Origin: Christensenella sp. UBA1750
Lineage (GTDB): Bacteria; Bacillota; Clostridia; Christensenellales; UBA1750
Direction of reading: 5' to 3'
Length of the DNA stretch: 43,300 nt
Assembly: GCA_002315655.1 (NCBI GenBank)
Contig: DCHO01000075.1
Location: forward strand, 6,763 to 50,062
Shown: positions 24,501-32,978 of the stretch, piece after piece
Layout of the letters: each line of letters opens with the position of its first letter
Position numbering within the stretch: position 1 is the stretch's first letter
Translations under genes and position numbers: made by a program
The notes under the pieces: model-generated
Seen by the model: only the letters and a program-made list of their open reading frames with translations
The model's database searches: none
Told to the model about the DNA's origin: nothing

Positions 24501-25733
24501 CGCAAAATCTCTGGCAACCTTCTGGGATTCATCATCCCCAAACCAGATCTCTTCCAGCGTTTGGAAGCGTCCGTCTTCCCGAGACCGCGCCAGATATGCG
24601 TTAAACTCGCTTTGCAGCTTCTGACCGTTCTCATCCTTGGCAAAGAGGCAGGCGTACCCCTCCTCTTCCAGCATATCCTTCATCGTGGTCAGATTGTCGT
24701 ATTCCTTCAAAAGGACACGGGCAACCGGCTCGTCGCAGATGAAGGCGTCGATCTTGTCCTGCGTTAAGGCAATCGCCAGGTCGGCACCTGAATTATACAG
24801 CTTGCGTTCGCAGTTCGGGAAACGCTCCTGACATACAGTATCAAACTTGGAGCCGTTCCAGATGCCCATGCGCATTCCGTCCACGCTGTCCAAAGAAGCG
24901 GTGGAAAGATCGCTCTTTTCATAGGCCGAGTTGCGGACAACCATGACGATGCCGCCGTCATAGAAGGAGTCGGTGAAATAGGTGGTTTGCAGGCGTTCCT
25001 CCGTGGGAGAGGTAATGGTGACAAAGCAGTCATACTTACCCTGCGTCGCGCCGATGATGCCGCCGCCAACGTCCGTTACGGTTTCATAGCTTAAATCATA
25101 GCCGCGTTTTTTGCAGTAGTCATAGATCATGTCCACGCACAGACCGGCCTTCTGATTGTTCTTGGTAAAGCAGAAGGGTTCTACGTCATAAAAAGCAACA
25201 GAGAACACACCGTTTTCGCCGGATAAGGAAAGCAGGTCGTGCTGGCGCTCGTCGCAGTCCTCGGAGAACCAGTAATCCACAAGCGCGTTATATTCGCCGC
25301 TGGCCTTGTAGTCCGCAAGGAAATCATTGAAATCGTCCCGCTTTTTCTTGCCTTCCTCGGTCTTTGCATAAACATAGCCGTACTGCTCCTTGGAGACCAT
25401 CTCACCCATGACGGTTAAGGAAGGATACTGCGAAATCAGCATACGGGCAATGGGTTCATCGCACAAAAAGCCGTCAATGCGGGATTTAACCAGTGCAATG
25501 GCCAGATCGGAAGCCGTGTTGTAGTAGAGCTTTTCGCTGTCCGGGAAGCGTTCCTCCGAAACCTGATCCAAATTGGAGCCCGACCAGACACCGAGACGCA
25601 AGCCGTTCAGGTCTTCTAAGTTTTCATATTCCGGGACAGCCTCCTGCAGCGTGTCTGCCGAAATCGCACAAACGGGCAGCAGCAGGGCAAAAATGAGCAT
25701 CATGCACAGCATTTTCAGACTTATATTTCTCAT
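21564..25733 (-). CDS. All-in-one amino-acid ABC importer: three lobe-swapped SBPs, permease, ATPase, HATPase-like tail
   Basis: 1389 aa in one frame. Residues 1-26 are a signal peptide. Then type-3 substrate-binding lobes follow in the order lobe 2 (38-158, LEDLNGLRLGVWSG), lobe 1 (174-268), lobe 2 (281-398), lobe 1 (417-511), lobe 2 (541-655), lobe 1 (677-770), the reverse of the usual order. A HisM/GlnP-like permease covers about 790-1010, with the EAA loop GQWEAASALGF. The ATPase covers about 1040-1265: Walker A GPSGTGKS (1065), signature LSGGQ (1168), Walker B IILFDEPTS. Residues 1273-1389 resemble a degenerate RsbW/HATPase fold (VNEELITNGL). It should import polar amino acids. First gene of a five-gene operon with a TTGCTT/TATAAT promoter. 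Confidence 0.93.
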   Translation of the reverse strand: MRNISLKMLCMMLIFALLLPVCAISADTLQEAVPEYENLEDLNGLRLGVWSGSNLDQVSEERFPDSEKLYYNTASDLAIALVKSRIDGFLCDEPIARMLISQYPSLTVMGEMVSKEQYGYVYAKTEEGKKKRDDFNDFLADYKASGEYNALVDYWFSEDCDERQHDLLSLSGENGVFSVAFYDVEPFCFTKNNQKAGLCVDMIYDYCKKRGYDLSYETVTDVGGGIIGATQGKYDCFVTITSPTEERLQTTYFTDSFYDGGIVMVVRNSAYEKSDLSTASLDSVDGMRMGIWNGSKFDTVCQERFPNCERKLYNSGADLAIALTQDKIDAFICDEPVARVLLKEYDNLTTMKDMLEEEGYACLFAKDENGQKLQSEFNAYLARSREDGRFQTLEEIWFGDDESQKVARDFASLPDTNGTIKGAVIMLEPFTYIKNDEIIGYCMDQFYDFCRENGYRGTVEMQNDASACILGTSSGKYDVFISIAGVTEERKQTMLFSDSVYDGGLVIVVKKPNSDDSAEQEMETRDRTGENEEDKLEYSTWEELDKKKIGVLTGSAQEKVIEETFPNCKKIHYSSLSEMLIALKSRKIDAYVIDKQWADQILATEDEVGYIDKSVYSSKICIMVNKEKTAYLEELNEYIRSLEKSGEMDSIRRKWNDQENKDSWENFDFSDLPEINGRIRLGYFNSSEPFNFNLRGKPAGMEIELLYNFFKEYGYAVDAEETNFSSLLVGCATGSYDIAAASTLWTEERAESVNMTEPYYTSTQIVMVRKANANGNGSGFFASIADSFEKNFIKESRWKLVLSGLGVTLVLAILSMIIGTILGFGLWALRRGNSRFVTRAVSMFIRFIQGIPVVVLLMVLYYVIFADSTISGIVVGVMGFSLNFSVYVAEVFRSGIGAVEKGQWEAASALGFSPSKTFVKVIFPQALVHILPVYKGDFISMMKMTSVVGYIAVQDLTKASDIIRSRTYDALFPLIATAIIYFLLSWALTSLLNLVEIRIDPKKRRKVLADVNIGLHEYNFDESAAGKKGETLITVEHLKKVYEKATPFSDLSTEIRRGDVISVIGPSGTGKSTLLRCINRLEKPTAGKIIGFGKEVPDSGKELYAYRQNVGMVFQSFNLFPHLTVIENLMLAPCTLKGMSRQEAYDQGMNLLNAVGLADRAMNYPDELSGGQKQRVAIVRTVAMAPEIILFDEPTSALDPTMVGEVLSVILKLAELGSTMMIVTHEMKFAHDVSNRVFYLDEGGIYEEGTPQQIFENPTRERTRAFIKRLRNFRFEINTPTFDYINLNVELEAFGHRELMSKSLMDRVLHVNEELITNGLLANNETVYPAGIALEYSQSGECIFTMEYSGEDKDVTGNMDQISLAILQRYCSEIKHSYADGKNTVTVKF

Positions 25734-25771
25734 AAATCTCGCCTCACAACAGATAGTAAATCACAGAATAT

Positions 25772-25800
25772 ATTATAGCAAATCCGGCAGGATTAAGCAA
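25772..25800 (-). promoter_or_regulatory. Promoter of the fused ABC importer operon
   Basis: Minus-strand -35 TTGCTT (25795-25800), 17-nt spacer, -10 TATAAT (25772-25777), about 38 nt before the start codon. Confidence 0.8.
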
Positions 25801-26120
25801 CTTATTAAATGTTGTATCGCCTTTAGTAAACCATCATATCCACGGTCGTGGAATACAAACGCTTGATGCGCGGATGGATCATGACCATTGGCCGCTGGTT
25901 TGACCAAGCCCAATAAGGGCATAAGGCCGACAACGCTCACACGCTCCGAATGTCCGTCAACTGCAAGCCTATTCACGGGCAGCCGCTAAAGCGGCACGAT
26001 AGACGTGCCTCCTTTTACCGACTTCCCCCGGAGAGAGCGTCCGCTATACCTGCACCCGGACGTTCCGATCTCATGTGAATCAATAATTCTTTCCTACACA
26101 ATAACCCATTCAATAATATA
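25801..26120. other. Structured intergenic region without a clear gene
   Basis: About 320 bp upstream of the ABC operon promoter. It contains two adjacent hairpins, GCCGC-TAAA-GCGGC (around 25982-25995) and GGCACG-ATAGA-CGTGCC (around 25993-26009), and is much more GC-rich than other intergenic DNA here. A 67-codon minus-strand frame (25773-25976) runs into the promoter and has no ribosome binding site. It may be a structured RNA or the decayed 3' end of an insertion element; I cannot identify it. Confidence 0.4.
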
Positions 26121-26160
26121 AGCCTTGCGCATCGTGTCCGAACACAGCGCAAGGCTTTTC
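26121..26160 (-). terminator. Hairpin terminator after the CehA-like/glycosidase gene
   Basis: AGCCTTGCGC (26121-26130) pairs with GCGCAAGGCT (26147-26156), with an inner GTGT/ACAC helix. It follows the stop codon at 26185 on the minus strand, but the better T-tract (TTTTCTTTT) is on the plus strand, so it could also end a plus-strand transcript from the structured region. Confidence 0.75.
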
Positions 26161-26184
26161 TTTTGCCTTTAATCAGGTTATTTC

Positions 26185-29100
26185 TTATTCCTTCTCTTGA
26201 GTTTCCATACGCAGAACCGTTGTTCCCGGGAGCATGGGGATTTCCCGCCCATTGAGAATGAGCGTGAAGGGAGACACGCAATTTACAGTGACTTTCCCCT
26301 TTTCGCAGAAAAGGGAGACCGGGCTGCCGGATACCGTGAGGTTTTCGATACCGTGGGGTTCGGACAGGCGCAGCGACCAATGCACGTCGCTGCCCCGAAC
26401 CTTGACGCCTAAGACTTCCTCAATGGCCAGGAAAATGGGGGTTACGCCCGAGAAGCCCACAAATTCGCGCCGAACAAGATTGCCGTAAAGCCGACCGGGC
26501 GCAACGGTCATGGGATCGTAGCTTTCCCAGATCGTGCCCGTTTCAGCAAACACCTGCGCCACACCTTCCACATGGCGGCGCGCCATGCGGTGCGCAAGGT
26601 CACGTTGTCCGATGGCTTCCAGCCCTAAGATCACCATGAGCTCCGTGATGCACCACACCCCACCCTGCCAGTAGTTGCCGCCGTTTGCGACAAATTTGGG
26701 ATGGCTCCGGGTCAGTGTGCGCGTGCCCACGGGAGAAGAAAACTCGTTTTCATCCTGCAAAAGGGTAAGCATTTTTTCCTGCCGCTCCTTCGGCACAATG
26801 CCCGTGAGCAGCGGCCAGAAGCCGCCGATGTGCTTAACGCCGGAAGGAATCCCCTCATGGGTCAGGTCTTCGTAAAAGTCGTCTTTTTCATTCCACATTC
26901 TGTCGTTGAGGATGGAAGAAAGGCGTGCAAATTCCTCCGAAAGCTCCTGTTTTCCCTCGGTTGTCCCGCTGATTTCGGCAAATTCCAACAACAGCTTGCA
27001 GTCCAGCGCCATCTGTGCTGTGGTGTCCACCAAGGAGAGGTGCCCGGTGTCAAAGGCGTGGTCATAATCGGGGTCGGGGGTTCTCGGAATGTTGTCCATG
27101 CCGCTGCCCCAGCCGCTGGAAAAGTATGCGCCGCCCGGCCATGTGCGGTGCTTTTTCAGCCACCTGTGATACGCCAGCAGCACGGGATAGACTTTGGCAA
27201 GCCGCCCCTTATCGTCGGTCTTCTGATAGTGCAGCCATTCTGCAAGGGAGAAAATGTCCGGCCCTGTGGAGGACGGATCGTGCTTCTCAAAGCGTCCTTC
27301 GCCCGTGTGGATGGAAAGCTGGCGGCAAATGAAGCCGTCCTCGTCCTGCTTGGCGTAGAAGTCGTCCAGCAGCTCGATAAACGGGAAAGCGGGGGCAAAT
27401 TCACCGTACATCGTGTTGAAGCAGTTGCCCCACATGAAGACCGAATCCGCAAACTCGGTGTAGAGCAGCGGGCGCGGGAAGCCGCTGCCCTCGCTTTGCT
27501 TTTGCAGCTTGGAATAAGCGATGGCAAAGGCGCGTGCCATGCAGTCCTCCACGTTTTTGTGCCTCTCCCAATGAATCTTCGGCACGGAGGATAAGAAGGT
27601 TTCCTTGTCCGGAATATATTCCACTGATTTTTCGGTTTTGAAGGCGTTTTCGATGGGTGTTTTCGGCTTGCGGAAGGTCTGAATCGTGGGCGAGAGCAGC
27701 CGTTTTCCCGCATCTTCGGAAAAGCCGAAATCCAGTGTTTCTTCCAAATGCTGCAAGCGGGATAAAATCTCGGGAATGCGATATGCCGCATCCGGCACCT
27801 GCCCGGGCTTGCAGTCGGGATAATCCTTCAAAAAAGCGCCGGAATAGGTGTAGCGGAAGCAGTCCTGCAATTCCCTGTCGAAAAAGGGCTCATAGGTGCG
27901 CGTGATGCCGTCCACAGTCACGAAAACGCGGGTCATGGGGTTGATGCGGCAGTGAATTTTGCTGTCAAACACAATGGGGTCTTGGCTTTCGTCGGTTGTG
28001 TAGGTGCCGTTTGCGCCGGAGCCGTTGCGGAGGATGTGAAGGGTCACTTCAGCCTTGTAGTCGGTATTGACAAAGGGCGTGTTGCGGACATAGACCGGGT
28101 TGCCCACGGCGACGTTCTCCGCCTCGTCATAGAGCAGGCACAGCACATAGCCCTCCTTGGGCAGCGTGATTTCGGCTTCCGCCTCGTTGTTTGCATCGGG
28201 GGTCAGGGTCATGGCTTCTTCCCCGTTTACTACCACGACAAAGCGGGAAAGTCTGCCTTCGCAGCACGGCCAGCCCTTGATATGCAATTTGTAGGATTTT
28301 GCCGCTTCAAAAGGAAGCACGCTGCCGGGGCGGGCGCAATCCACCGTGTAATCAAGCAAAGGCCCGGAGGTCGCAAAGCAATCCCCCGCCCGGACGGCGG
28401 CGGAAACGGCATTCAAAGACAGCTCCCCGCAGTGCGCGTAGGTACGGAAGGGCTCCACGGTGCGCTTGCCGGTCAGGTGGTCGGGGTCGTCGCCGCAATG
28501 GTCGGTCTCGCTGATACCCGTGATGCGAAAGCCTTCATTGAGCAGTCTGTACCACAGCTTGCGATACCACACCTTGTCCGCGCCGTAGCCCTGCACCACC
28601 ATAGCATCCAGCATCCCGGTCAGTGCGTCAAAGCCGATGGTGGAAGCTACATTGGTGACAAAAGCACCGCTGCGCTCAATCCTCCACCAGGAGGTGGGGT
28701 GCGCAAAGAAGGCAAAGGAATTTTCGTCCCGCTGGGTGGAAATGGCGCGGGAGGGCGGCACGTTGGTAAAGGGCGGCACCTCCACATTCGGAACGTGAGA
28801 ATTGGCTTCATAGGAAGGGTACATGGGGTCGCGGAACTTATCCACGGGCGGCGTTTCGTCAAAATTCGCAAGAACATAGTGCCCGTAGCGGTATTTCACA
28901 AACTCCCCGCCGGGGTCGGCCAGGAAGTCCTTTCTTCTCACATTTTCCAGCGTGTCATGATAATGAGCGCGATAGGACTGAATCGGCAGCTCCCGCTTGT
29001 GGTACACGTCATAATGGTTCTCCCCGTCGTATGGCGTGCCCGCAAAGAGCACGTTCCAGTCCTCGCCCCTTGCCCGCACCGCCATTTTCGGAATATCCAT

Positions 29101-29418
29101 CGGCGCATCCTCGCCCAGTTTGACGCGGGAAATGTGCCCGTGCGCGTCAAAAGCATAAAAGCCAAAAAGTTTGGGATCAATAATGCGGGTTAAGGTGAAG
29201 GAAAACGCCCGATCTTCCTTAAAAGCAAAGGTTTTGCGGATGGGCTCATAGAGCTTGCCTCTGCGCACCACCACCGTCATATTGTCGTTCTTTGGCAAAT
29301 CCAGCTCCACGAAATTCTCAATATATCCGCGCCACAGCCGCTCGTCGTTGCTGAAAATCCCGACATTGGCACAGCACGGCTCCCCGTATTCGTCAAGCAG
29401 CGAAATTTGTAGCTTCAT
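26185..29418 (-). CDS. CehA/McbA-like domain fused to (alpha/alpha)6 glycosidase-like domain
   Basis: 1077 aa, ATG at 29416-29418 behind GGAGGAG. The N-terminal half has a PHP/CehA-McbA-like pattern: FYAFDAHGH (about 87-95), FAFFAHPTSWW, ISETDHCGDD and AGDCFATSGP, suggesting a metal-dependent hydrolase. The C-terminal half (about 640-1010) is an (alpha/alpha)6 barrel of the GH63/trehalase-like type, with FMWGNCFNTMYGEF, GGAYFSSGWGSGMDN, WNEKDDFYEDL and NYWQGGVWCITELM. No signal peptide. The two halves suggest one carbohydrate-processing enzyme; the substrate is unknown. Divergent from the beta-propeller/GRE operon. Confidence 0.75.
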   Translation of the reverse strand: MKLQISLLDEYGEPCCANVGIFSNDERLWRGYIENFVELDLPKNDNMTVVVRRGKLYEPIRKTFAFKEDRAFSFTLTRIIDPKLFGFYAFDAHGHISRVKLGEDAPMDIPKMAVRARGEDWNVLFAGTPYDGENHYDVYHKRELPIQSYRAHYHDTLENVRRKDFLADPGGEFVKYRYGHYVLANFDETPPVDKFRDPMYPSYEANSHVPNVEVPPFTNVPPSRAISTQRDENSFAFFAHPTSWWRIERSGAFVTNVASTIGFDALTGMLDAMVVQGYGADKVWYRKLWYRLLNEGFRITGISETDHCGDDPDHLTGKRTVEPFRTYAHCGELSLNAVSAAVRAGDCFATSGPLLDYTVDCARPGSVLPFEAAKSYKLHIKGWPCCEGRLSRFVVVVNGEEAMTLTPDANNEAEAEITLPKEGYVLCLLYDEAENVAVGNPVYVRNTPFVNTDYKAEVTLHILRNGSGANGTYTTDESQDPIVFDSKIHCRINPMTRVFVTVDGITRTYEPFFDRELQDCFRYTYSGAFLKDYPDCKPGQVPDAAYRIPEILSRLQHLEETLDFGFSEDAGKRLLSPTIQTFRKPKTPIENAFKTEKSVEYIPDKETFLSSVPKIHWERHKNVEDCMARAFAIAYSKLQKQSEGSGFPRPLLYTEFADSVFMWGNCFNTMYGEFAPAFPFIELLDDFYAKQDEDGFICRQLSIHTGEGRFEKHDPSSTGPDIFSLAEWLHYQKTDDKGRLAKVYPVLLAYHRWLKKHRTWPGGAYFSSGWGSGMDNIPRTPDPDYDHAFDTGHLSLVDTTAQMALDCKLLLEFAEISGTTEGKQELSEEFARLSSILNDRMWNEKDDFYEDLTHEGIPSGVKHIGGFWPLLTGIVPKERQEKMLTLLQDENEFSSPVGTRTLTRSHPKFVANGGNYWQGGVWCITELMVILGLEAIGQRDLAHRMARRHVEGVAQVFAETGTIWESYDPMTVAPGRLYGNLVRREFVGFSGVTPIFLAIEEVLGVKVRGSDVHWSLRLSEPHGIENLTVSGSPVSLFCEKGKVTVNCVSPFTLILNGREIPMLPGTTVLRMETQEKE

Positions 29419-29448
29419 ATCGGCTCCTCCAATGAGTGTGTTTTCGTC

Positions 29449-29477
29449 ATTATGACACAGTTTTTCGCAGGATGCAA
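29449..29477 (-). promoter_or_regulatory. Promoter of the 1077-aa fusion gene
   Basis: Minus-strand -35 TTGCAT (29472-29477), 17-nt spacer, -10 CATAAT (29449-29454). The remaining divergent intergenic DNA (29478-29662) shows nothing else that I can support. Confidence 0.65.
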
Positions 29478-29662
29478 GAGAGCCGCTGAACGAACTTGAA
29501 ATCCTCTTGGACGGTACGGGAAAATCCAGTCTAATATTTTACGAAAAATATTTCCATATATTCGGTAAATTCATCTGCCATGGAAAACAGAGTTCGAGTC
29601 TACCTCTAAATTCTATATGAAGCAAAACCAACAATTTCCGATAGTCGCGGGCTTCTTTTCAC

Positions 29663-29691
29663 TGGACAATTTCTTTCATTTCATCTATACT
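29663..29691 (+). promoter_or_regulatory. Promoter of beta-propeller/GRE operon
   Basis: -35 TGGACA (29663-29668), 17-nt spacer, -10 TATACT (29686-29691). Confidence 0.7.
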
Positions 29692-29754
29692 ATAAGCAAT
29701 CAAAATAAGAATCGGGCGTCTGTCCTGTCTGACCCCAGCATCGGAGGAAACCTT

Positions 29755-30768
29755 ATGCGACACTTTGAGCCCCTGCGCCCGAACCGCAGCGCAAACAACG
29801 CCCCGGAACGCTATGAATTTGCCCACGGTACAAACAGCCTTTGTATTTATGACATCAATACAATGGCCTTCATCAAAGAGCTTCCCACGGGCAAAAAGCC
29901 TGACTGCCACGCCACCACCATTTCCAACCGCTATCTTTATTTGGCCACGCTGGACGGGGTTTATGTGCTGGATCAGGAGACTCTATCCTTCTGCAAGGTG
30001 ATTGAAACCGGCCCCGTGTATGCCACAAACGCCTTAGCAGACGGGAACACCATGCTCATCCATGACGAGCGCGGCGGTATTTTTGTTCTGCGGGATGTGG
30101 AGGACATGGATAAGGTACACATCCACAAATACCTGCACCTGCTCCCCGAGGAAGCGGCAGTTCACTCCCGCGTGGAGCTGGGCGGCAAGGGGCACTTCCT
30201 GCAAAACGGCAGATTCTATCTGTGCGCCGGATGGACCAGCGGCAAAATGTTCCTGCTGAATCTTGAACAGGATTATTCCTTTGAACTGTTCATTCCCGCC
30301 TGTGAGGCACTTTATCAAGGCGATGATCTGGTGCTCTCCCCCGATAAGAAAAAAGCCTTTGTGGCCTGCCACAGAGGGGACGATCAGGCCTATGTGAACA
30401 TAGTGGATATTGAAAAGAGAGAAGTGACCGCTTCAATTCCCACCGGGCGCGGCACCTGCGGACTGACCATGACCGCGGATGAAAGCTATGTGATCGCCTC
30501 CAACGATCGGGACGATTCCATTTCCGTGATCTCGGTGGCAGAGGAAAAGGTGGTCAACACCCTAAGTGCCAAGGAGGGCTTCCGCGCCCTTTCCTGTGAC
30601 GATTCCATCCGCATTCAGGGCATCACCGCTGCGCGGAACGATTCCATATTCGTCTACGAGTGCTCCGGCGCGGGAGCTCTGGTGCGCTTTGACGACATCT
30701 TAGGCAAAGGTCATTATATGATCTCTCTGAAAGGGAAAATCTACGACAGCGAAAAAGGGCTGCTGTAA
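29755..30768 (+). CDS. YncE-like beta-propeller protein
   Basis: 337 aa from ATG 29755 with GGAGG 7 nt upstream; an upstream in-frame ATG at 29617 precedes the promoter and is rejected. Repeats of the form (L/Y)-x-I-x-D-x-x-(T/K) with blade-like spacing (SLCIYDINTMAFIKELPTG, GVYVLDQETLSFCKVIETG, VNIVDIEKREVTASIPTG, SISVISVAEEKVVNTLSA) indicate a YVTN/YncE-type beta-propeller. No signal peptide, so it is cytoplasmic. Binding partner unknown. It is the first gene of an operon with the glycyl radical enzyme (13 nt), so it may bind that enzyme's substrate or the enzyme itself (inference). Confidence 0.78.
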   Translation: MRHFEPLRPNRSANNAPERYEFAHGTNSLCIYDINTMAFIKELPTGKKPDCHATTISNRYLYLATLDGVYVLDQETLSFCKVIETGPVYATNALADGNTMLIHDERGGIFVLRDVEDMDKVHIHKYLHLLPEEAAVHSRVELGGKGHFLQNGRFYLCAGWTSGKMFLLNLEQDYSFELFIPACEALYQGDDLVLSPDKKKAFVACHRGDDQAYVNIVDIEKREVTASIPTGRGTCGLTMTADESYVIASNDRDDSISVISVAEEKVVNTLSAKEGFRALSCDDSIRIQGITAARNDSIFVYECSGAGALVRFDDILGKGHYMISLKGKIYDSEKGLL

Positions 30769-30781
30769 AAAGGAGATATTT

Positions 30782-32974
30782 ATGCGGTTTACAATCAAGG
30801 ACGAGCCGTTTGCCGTGGGCTACATGACCAGTCAGTCTGATCTTACCGCCATGAAGATCGCGGACGGGTTCCTCATGGAAGCGGAAGAACTGCCTCTTTC
30901 CATTCACGAGGAATGGAAGCTGGCGGGCAAAAACATTCCCGGCAAGGATGCGCTGGGGCTACAGGGCGTGTATTTCCAGTACGGAACCGGCATCGTTGTG
31001 CAGCCGGAAATCCTGCGGAAAAAGGCTGAGGAGCACCCGGAATGTGCCTCCGAATATCTGGCGATCCTGCGCTATTTTGACGGCAAGGGCACGCAGGAGC
31101 GCGTGCTTGCCGCCGACACCTTGGAGGAAAATCTGCAAAGGAACGGTCAGGCGTGGTACGGCGGACACTGGGGCGGGCACTGCAACATTGACTTCGGCCT
31201 GTTCGTTTCCGAGGGCACCGATGCGCTGCGGGCAAAGGCAGACCGCTGCGCCTTTGACCATCCCGACAAGAAGGAATGGTACGAGGCGGTCAAAAAGTCC
31301 CTGGATGCCATGGACGTGTTCGGCGCACGGTATCGGGAGCTGGCCATGACCGAACTTTCCGTCTGCGCCCCGGAAAAGAAAAGAATCTATCAGCGTATCG
31401 CGGATGCGCTTTGCGTTGTGCCGAAAAAGCCCGCGTATGATTTCTTCTCCGCCGTGCAGAGCTTTCTGCTCATCTATTCCTTTGACGGCGTAGATTCCCC
31501 CGGCAGTTTCGACCAGTACATGGGCAAATACTATGACGAGGCAGACCCACTCGAGCGCACGGAGATTTTAGAAGCCCTGTGGCTCTATTTCCACGATGCC
31601 CGCGCATGGAACCTGTGCATCGGCGGCAGCGACGAGCACTGGATGGACAAAACGAATGCCCTTTCCTATGCGATATTGGACATTGCCGCAAAGACCTACT
31701 ATAACACGCCGAACCTGACCCTGCGCTGGCATCGGAACACCTCCGACGACTTTCTGCGGGCGGCGGCCAAGAGCATTGCCACGGGAACCGGGCTGCCCTC
31801 CCTGTATAACGACGAGGCGGTCTGTCCCGCGTTGGAGAAGCAGGGCATTCCCCCGGAGGATTCCCACCTTTACGCCATGAACGGCTGCAACCAGATCGAC
31901 ATTCAGGGCAAGTCCCACATGGGATTGGAGGACGGCGAGGTCTGTCTGCTCAAATGTCTGGAATACGCCCTGTTCAACGGCATGGACTTGGTAACGGGTC
32001 TGCAAACCTCCATTCACACGGGAAACGCCGCTACCTTTGCCACCTTTGACGAGGTATTTTCCGCCTTTGAAAAGCAGGTGCGTTATGCCGTCTCGCAGGT
32101 AGTTCGCATGGCCAACACCTCCCAGCGCATCTTTGCGGAAAGCGCCCCCAATCCCTTGCGCTCGGCTTTGCTGGCGGGCTGTCTGGAATCGGGACGGGAT
32201 TACACTGCCGGCGGTGCCCTTTACAATCACGGGCAGATTCTCACAGAAGGCCTTGCGGACACGATCGACTCCCTAATGTGCATCAAGCACTTTGTCTTTG
32301 ACACAAAGGAGCTGTCACTGCCGAAGCTCCTTAATATGCTAAAAAACGATTTTGCCGAAGAGGAAGGCTGGCGTCTCAGACTGGAACGCTACCCGGTCAA
32401 GTTCGGCAACGACATTGAAGAAGTGGACGCGCTTGCGGGAAAGGTGCAGCGGTTCTTCTTTACTGAGATGACCCGTTATCGCACTTGGCGCGACCCGGAA
32501 AACGGCATCTACGGCGGCGGCCTGTCCACCTTCCAGCGCACTGCACGTTACGGGCGCATGGCAGGCGCCTCTGCCAACGGAAGACACGCATCCGATGTGC
32601 TCCTCGCGGACAGCATCGGCGCTACGCCCGGTAAGGACAGAAACGGCCCCACCGCCGCTCTGTGCTCCGCCCTGCAATACGATCACAGCCTTGCCACCAG
32701 CGGCTTTGTGATGCAGCTCAAGTTTGAAAAGCGGATGTTCAACACGCCCGAAGGCATCGAAAACTTCATTCAGCTCGTCAAGGGCTATTTCAGAGGCGGC
32801 GGGCAAATGCTCTCCGTCAACGTGCTGGACGCGGAGGAACTGAAGGACGCAAAGCTCCACCCGGAAAAGCACGAAAACCTCATCGTCCGTGTGGGCGGTT
32901 ACAGCGATTATTTTACCCATTTGGAACCCGGTCTTCAGGATAACATCATCGCAAGAACGATTCAGGATGTGTAA
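30782..32974 (+). CDS. Glycyl radical enzyme of unknown reaction
   Basis: 730 aa, preceded by AAGGAGA. The C-terminal glycyl radical motif RVGGYSDYF is at 703-711 (radical Gly 706). The thiyl-radical Cys is Cys369 in MNGCNQIDIQG. In most characterised diol dehydratases and C-S/C-N lyases of the PFL-like family this motif is GCVE, where Glu is the catalytic base; here it is GCNQ, so the chemistry is probably different. The protein is about 50-100 residues shorter than typical dehydratases. Its activase follows directly. It acts anaerobically in the cytoplasm; neighbours (beta-propeller, carbohydrate enzymes) hint at a sugar-derived or other unusual substrate. Confidence 0.9.
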   Translation: MRFTIKDEPFAVGYMTSQSDLTAMKIADGFLMEAEELPLSIHEEWKLAGKNIPGKDALGLQGVYFQYGTGIVVQPEILRKKAEEHPECASEYLAILRYFDGKGTQERVLAADTLEENLQRNGQAWYGGHWGGHCNIDFGLFVSEGTDALRAKADRCAFDHPDKKEWYEAVKKSLDAMDVFGARYRELAMTELSVCAPEKKRIYQRIADALCVVPKKPAYDFFSAVQSFLLIYSFDGVDSPGSFDQYMGKYYDEADPLERTEILEALWLYFHDARAWNLCIGGSDEHWMDKTNALSYAILDIAAKTYYNTPNLTLRWHRNTSDDFLRAAAKSIATGTGLPSLYNDEAVCPALEKQGIPPEDSHLYAMNGCNQIDIQGKSHMGLEDGEVCLLKCLEYALFNGMDLVTGLQTSIHTGNAATFATFDEVFSAFEKQVRYAVSQVVRMANTSQRIFAESAPNPLRSALLAGCLESGRDYTAGGALYNHGQILTEGLADTIDSLMCIKHFVFDTKELSLPKLLNMLKNDFAEEEGWRLRLERYPVKFGNDIEEVDALAGKVQRFFFTEMTRYRTWRDPENGIYGGGLSTFQRTARYGRMAGASANGRHASDVLLADSIGATPGKDRNGPTAALCSALQYDHSLATSGFVMQLKFEKRMFNTPEGIENFIQLVKGYFRGGGQMLSVNVLDAEELKDAKLHPEKHENLIVRVGGYSDYFTHLEPGLQDNIIARTIQDV

Positions 32975-32978
32975 CGCC

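Noticed and set aside
29585..29620. tRNA T-arm-like GTTCGAGTC segment
   Set aside because: No matching T stem, acceptor or other arms nearby.
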